Positions 4,151-6,234 of a stretch of DNA of 6,234 nt are shown here, one piece after another. How positions within the stretch are numbered: the first letter of the stretch is position 1; each line of letters opens with the position of its first letter. The notes beneath the pieces were generated by a model that made no database searches, was not told the origin of the DNA, and saw only the letters and a list, made by a program, of their open reading frames with translations. The DNA is from Candidatus Zixiibacteriota bacterium (lineage in GTDB: Bacteria > Zixibacteria > MSB-5A5 > WJJR01). The DNA lies in the NCBI GenBank assembly GCA_014729565.1, contig WJJR01000244.1, forward strand, positions 1-6,234, written 5' to 3'. The translations under genes were made by a program, and so were the position numbers.

Positions 4151-5464
4151 ATGCTTTCGGCTTTTCAGAATATATTCCGTATCGAAGAATTGCGACGGCG
4201 TGTGTTGTACACGCTCGGCATTTTGGTGGTGTACCGGATCGGCGGTCATATCCCGACCCCCGGCATCGACACACAGGCCCTCGGAGCGTTTTTCGCCTCA
4301 GCGGGCAGTACACTGTTCGGCTTGTACGACATGTTTGCCGGCGGTGCGTTTTATAAGGCGACGATCTTTGCGCTGGGCATCATGCCGTACATTTCGGCAT
4401 CGATTATCATTCAGCTCCTCGGATCGGTCGTTCCGTACTTCCAGCGGCTGCAGAAGGAAGGTGAGGAAGGCCGGCGCAAAATCACGCAGTATACCCGTTA
4501 CGGAACCGTGATCATCGCCGCGATGCAGGCGTTTGGTACGGCGATCTTCTTGGAAAACCTCCCGGCCACCAACGGTGTCGCCGTGGTTCCCGAGCCGGGC
4601 TGGGCGTTCCGGTTCCTGACCATCATCACGTTTACATCGGGTACGATTTTCATCATGTGGCTCGGTGAACAGATCACCGAACGCGGCATCGGCAATGGTA
4701 TTTCGTTGATCATCTTCATCGGGATCATCGCGCGGTTTCCGCAGGCGATCTTCGATGAGTTGCGCGAACTGCTGGCGGGCCGTCGCGGGATCTTCACCGA
4801 ACTGTTCGTTGTCGCATTCATGGTCGCGGTCATTGCGGCGATTGTGCTCGTAACACGCGCACAACGCCGAATTCCGGTTCAATATCCCAAACGCGTTGTC
4901 GGTCGCAAAGTATACGGCGGGCAAGCCACGCATATCCCGCTGTCGGTGAACACCGCCGGGGTCATTCCGATCATCTTTGCACAGTCGATTATGTTCTTCC
5001 CGTCGACGCTGCTGACGTTCTTCCCGGATGTGATGTGGTTGCAGGAGATCGGATCGTACCTCAATCCCGGGGCGTGGCTGTACAACGTCGTCTATGGTTT
5101 AGTGATTGTCTTCTTTGCGTTTTTCTATACCGCCATTGTGTTCAACCCGGTTGACCTGGCGGACAACATGAAGAAGTACGGCGGCTACATTCCGGGCATT
5201 CGTCCGGGGAAACGAACCGCCGAGTACATCGACAAAGTGCTCACACGCATCACCCTGCCGGGCGCGATCTTCTTCGCGTTGGTCGCCGTCCTGCCGTTCG
5301 TTCTCATTCAACAGGCGAATGTGCAGTATTACTTCGGCGGCACCGGTTTGCTGATCGTGGTGGGCGTGGCGCTGGATACGTTGCAGCAGGTCGAATCGCA
5401 TCTCATCATGCGCCATTACGATGGATTCATGAAACGCGGCCGTATTCGCGGCCGGTCCATGTAG
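4151..5464 (+). CDS. secY: Protein translocase channel subunit SecY
   Basis: SecY is the ten-helix channel of the SecYEG translocon in the cytoplasmic membrane; it exports or inserts nascent chains with SecA or the ribosome. The product is 437 residues (443 in E. coli). The N-terminal amphipathic segment is followed by TM1 and VYRIGGHIPTPGID (27-40). The plug/TM2 region is GLYDMFAGGAF (57-67) and GIMPYISASIIIQLL (76-90). RGIGNGISLIIF (178-189) follows, then the cytoplasmic loop RRIPVQYPKR (239-248) and SVNTAGVIPIIFA (265-277). FNPVDLADNMKKYGGYIPGI (331-350) leads to R351, equivalent to the key Arg of the E. coli C5 loop, and PGKRTAEYI. The terminus GRIRGRSM is common in SecY. An in-frame TAA at 4142-4144 rules out any earlier ATG start. 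The Shine-Dalgarno is weak. Confidence 0.98.
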   Translation: MLSAFQNIFRIEELRRRVLYTLGILVVYRIGGHIPTPGIDTQALGAFFASAGSTLFGLYDMFAGGAFYKATIFALGIMPYISASIIIQLLGSVVPYFQRLQKEGEEGRRKITQYTRYGTVIIAAMQAFGTAIFLENLPATNGVAVVPEPGWAFRFLTIITFTSGTIFIMWLGEQITERGIGNGISLIIFIGIIARFPQAIFDELRELLAGRRGIFTELFVVAFMVAVIAAIVLVTRAQRRIPVQYPKRVVGRKVYGGQATHIPLSVNTAGVIPIIFAQSIMFFPSTLLTFFPDVMWLQEIGSYLNPGAWLYNVVYGLVIVFFAFFYTAIVFNPVDLADNMKKYGGYIPGIRPGKRTAEYIDKVLTRITLPGAIFFALVAVLPFVLIQQANVQYYFGGTGLLIVVGVALDTLQQVESHLIMRHYDGFMKRGRIRGRSM

Positions 5465-5489
5465 TTTGAACGCGGAGTGTAGGTAAGCC

Positions 5490-6053
5490 ATGCAGTGGAT
5501 TCTGTTGGGACCGCCGGGCTCAGGGAAGGGAACACAGGCAAAAAAGCTCGCGGCGGCCCATAATGTTGCTCACCTGTCCACAGGTGATGTCCTGCGAAAC
5601 GAGATTGCGAAGGACAGCGACTTAGGGAAGGACGCCAAAGCGTACATGGAGCGCGGCGACCTGGTGCCGGATGAGCTGATCCTGAAGATGATTCACGAGC
5701 ACTTGCCGTCTGAATCCGACGGCAATGGTTTTTTGCTCGACGGGTTTCCGCGCACGGAGAAACAAGCGCAGGCCCTCGACGAGATGTTGAAGAACGACGG
5801 ACGCGCCATCGACCGGGCTGTCCTGGTCGACGTCAGCGATGACGAAATCAAAAAGCGGCTGGAAGGGCGCGCCAAAGCCGAAGGCCGGACCGACGATACG
5901 TCCGACGTGATTGAACAGCGACTGAATGTGTATCGCCAGCAAACCGTACCGGTCGCCAATCACTACGAGCGCCAGGGTTTGCTGACCAAAGTGAACGGTG
6001 AACAGTCGATTGATGACGTGTACAACGATCTGGAAAAGCTGCTGACCGCATGA
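5490..6053 (+). CDS. adk: Adenylate kinase, short form without zinc LID
   Basis: Adenylate kinase is the cytoplasmic enzyme for the reversible reaction ATP + AMP = 2 ADP. The product has 187 residues. The P-loop GPPGSGKGTQ lies at 7-16. The AMP-binding motif STGDVLR lies at 30-36, and FLLDGFPRT (81-89) contains the conserved Asp and Arg. Further Arg residues typical of the LID/phosphate site are R123, R127, R133 and R144 (KRLEGRAKAEGRTDD; EQRLNVYR). Between these, the roughly 30-residue zinc-finger-like LID insertion of long-form enzymes is absent, so this is a short-LID kinase. The ATG at 5490 is preceded by AGGTAAG (5481-5487). The gene lies 25 bases after secY and overlaps map by 4 bases. 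A perfect inverted repeat sits under the LSTGD codons (5570-5587). Confidence 0.97.
   Translation: MQWILLGPPGSGKGTQAKKLAAAHNVAHLSTGDVLRNEIAKDSDLGKDAKAYMERGDLVPDELILKMIHEHLPSESDGNGFLLDGFPRTEKQAQALDEMLKNDGRAIDRAVLVDVSDDEIKKRLEGRAKAEGRTDDTSDVIEQRLNVYRQQTVPVANHYERQGLLTKVNGEQSIDDVYNDLEKLLTA
5570..5587. repeat. Perfect inverted repeat inside adk
   Basis: TCACCTGT (5570-5577) and ACAGGTGA (5580-5587) are perfect inverted copies separated by CC. As RNA this gives a 7-bp stem with a TCCA loop. It falls on the codons of the conserved AMP-binding motif H-L-S-T-G-D, so the amino-acid constraint may explain it. No function is claimed. Confidence 0.55.
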
Positions 6054-6234
6054 TTGCAATTAAGACCAGAGACGAAGTGGAATTGATGCGCAAGGCGGGA
6101 CGCCTCGTGGCGGAAACGCTGGATCTGGTCTGTGGTACGGCACGACCCGGCATGACGACACGCGAACTCGACACGATGGCCGAGGAGTACATTCGCTCTC
6201 ATGGCGCCGAGCCGGCCTTCAAGGGGTATATGGA
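6050..6234 (+). CDS. map: Methionine aminopeptidase type I, 3'-truncated by the window edge
   Basis: This enzyme removes the initiator Met from new cytoplasmic proteins when the second residue is small. Only the first 61 codons plus two bases are in the window. They read MIAIKTRDEVELMRKAGRLV, then a stretch ending in RPGMTTRELDTMAEEYI (about 32-48) and GAEPAFKGYM (52-61). These are the standard N-terminal blocks of type I MetAP (IKTxxEIxxMRxAGRL, PGxTTxELD, PAFxGY). The metal-binding Asp, His and Glu residues lie downstream and cannot be checked. The ATG at 6050-6052 overlaps the adk stop as ATGA, so translation is probably coupled to adk. A weak GGAAAAG (6032-6038) lies 11 bases upstream. 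No zinc-finger or other N-terminal extension is seen. Confidence 0.95.
   Translation, partial: MIAIKTRDEVELMRKAGRLVAETLDLVCGTARPGMTTRELDTMAEEYIRSHGAEPAFKGYM

Noticed and set aside
4119..4511. Plus-strand 130-codon frame overlapping the start of secY
   Set aside because: It is out of frame with secY, which is certain by homology. Its Ser/Arg/Cys-rich translation is characteristic of a wrong frame.
4298..4933. Minus-strand open frame of 211 codons opposite secY
   Set aside because: It lies wholly inside secY on the other strand. Its Asp/Arg/Asn-rich composition mirrors antisense membrane-protein codons, and no family motif is visible.
5435..5454. Repeat of CGCGGCCG at the 3' end of secY, able to form a 6-bp stem
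   Set aside because: It encodes the conserved RGRIRGR terminus through repeated Arg-Gly-Arg codons, so the amino-acid sequence explains it.

Overview
The window is a contiguous stretch of the bacterial spc ribosomal-protein operon, read entirely on the + strand. It runs from the last 71 codons of rplN to the first 61 codons of map. The order is rplN(partial)-rplX-rplE-rpsN-rpsH-rplF-rplR-rpsE-rpmD-rplO-secY-adk-map(partial). This order is widely conserved, and every gene is identified by clear family motifs. No mobile element, CRISPR array, tRNA/rRNA gene, convincing promoter or intrinsic terminator is visible. The longest gap between genes is 64 bases, and the last two genes overlap by 4 bases.

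Organism: a GC-rich bacterium outside the gammaproteobacteria. The supporting signs are adk and map following secY, a 61-residue four-cysteine (zinc-type) S14, and a short adenylate kinase without a zinc-finger LID. The SecY and ribosomal-protein sequences give a general impression of the FCB side of the tree (Gemmatimonadota/Zixibacteria-like candidate phyla). That is a guess from memory of sequence style and is not demonstrated.

Layout: 1-1033 holds 50S proteins L14 (3' part), L24 and L5. 1062-1682 holds 30S proteins S14 and S8. 1692-2649 holds L6 and L18. 2714-3505 holds S5 and L30. 3549-4112 holds L15. 4151-5464 holds the translocon channel SecY. 5490-6053 holds adenylate kinase. 6050-6234 holds the start of type I methionine aminopeptidase. 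The genes jointly supply ribosome assembly (including two 5S rRNA binders, L5 and L18), membrane insertion of nascent chains, adenylate balance and N-terminal Met removal.

Nothing here looks like a new biological system. The points worth a second look are modest. All five intergenic gaps of 36 bases or more contain a predicted RNA hairpin, whereas only one of the shorter gaps has even a 4-bp stem. S5 and L15 both carry C-terminal tails rich in acidic residues. L24 is unusually short. rpsE starts with TTG and rpsN with GTG, each supported by a good Shine-Dalgarno. secY has a weak Shine-Dalgarno directly behind a 10-bp bulged hairpin.
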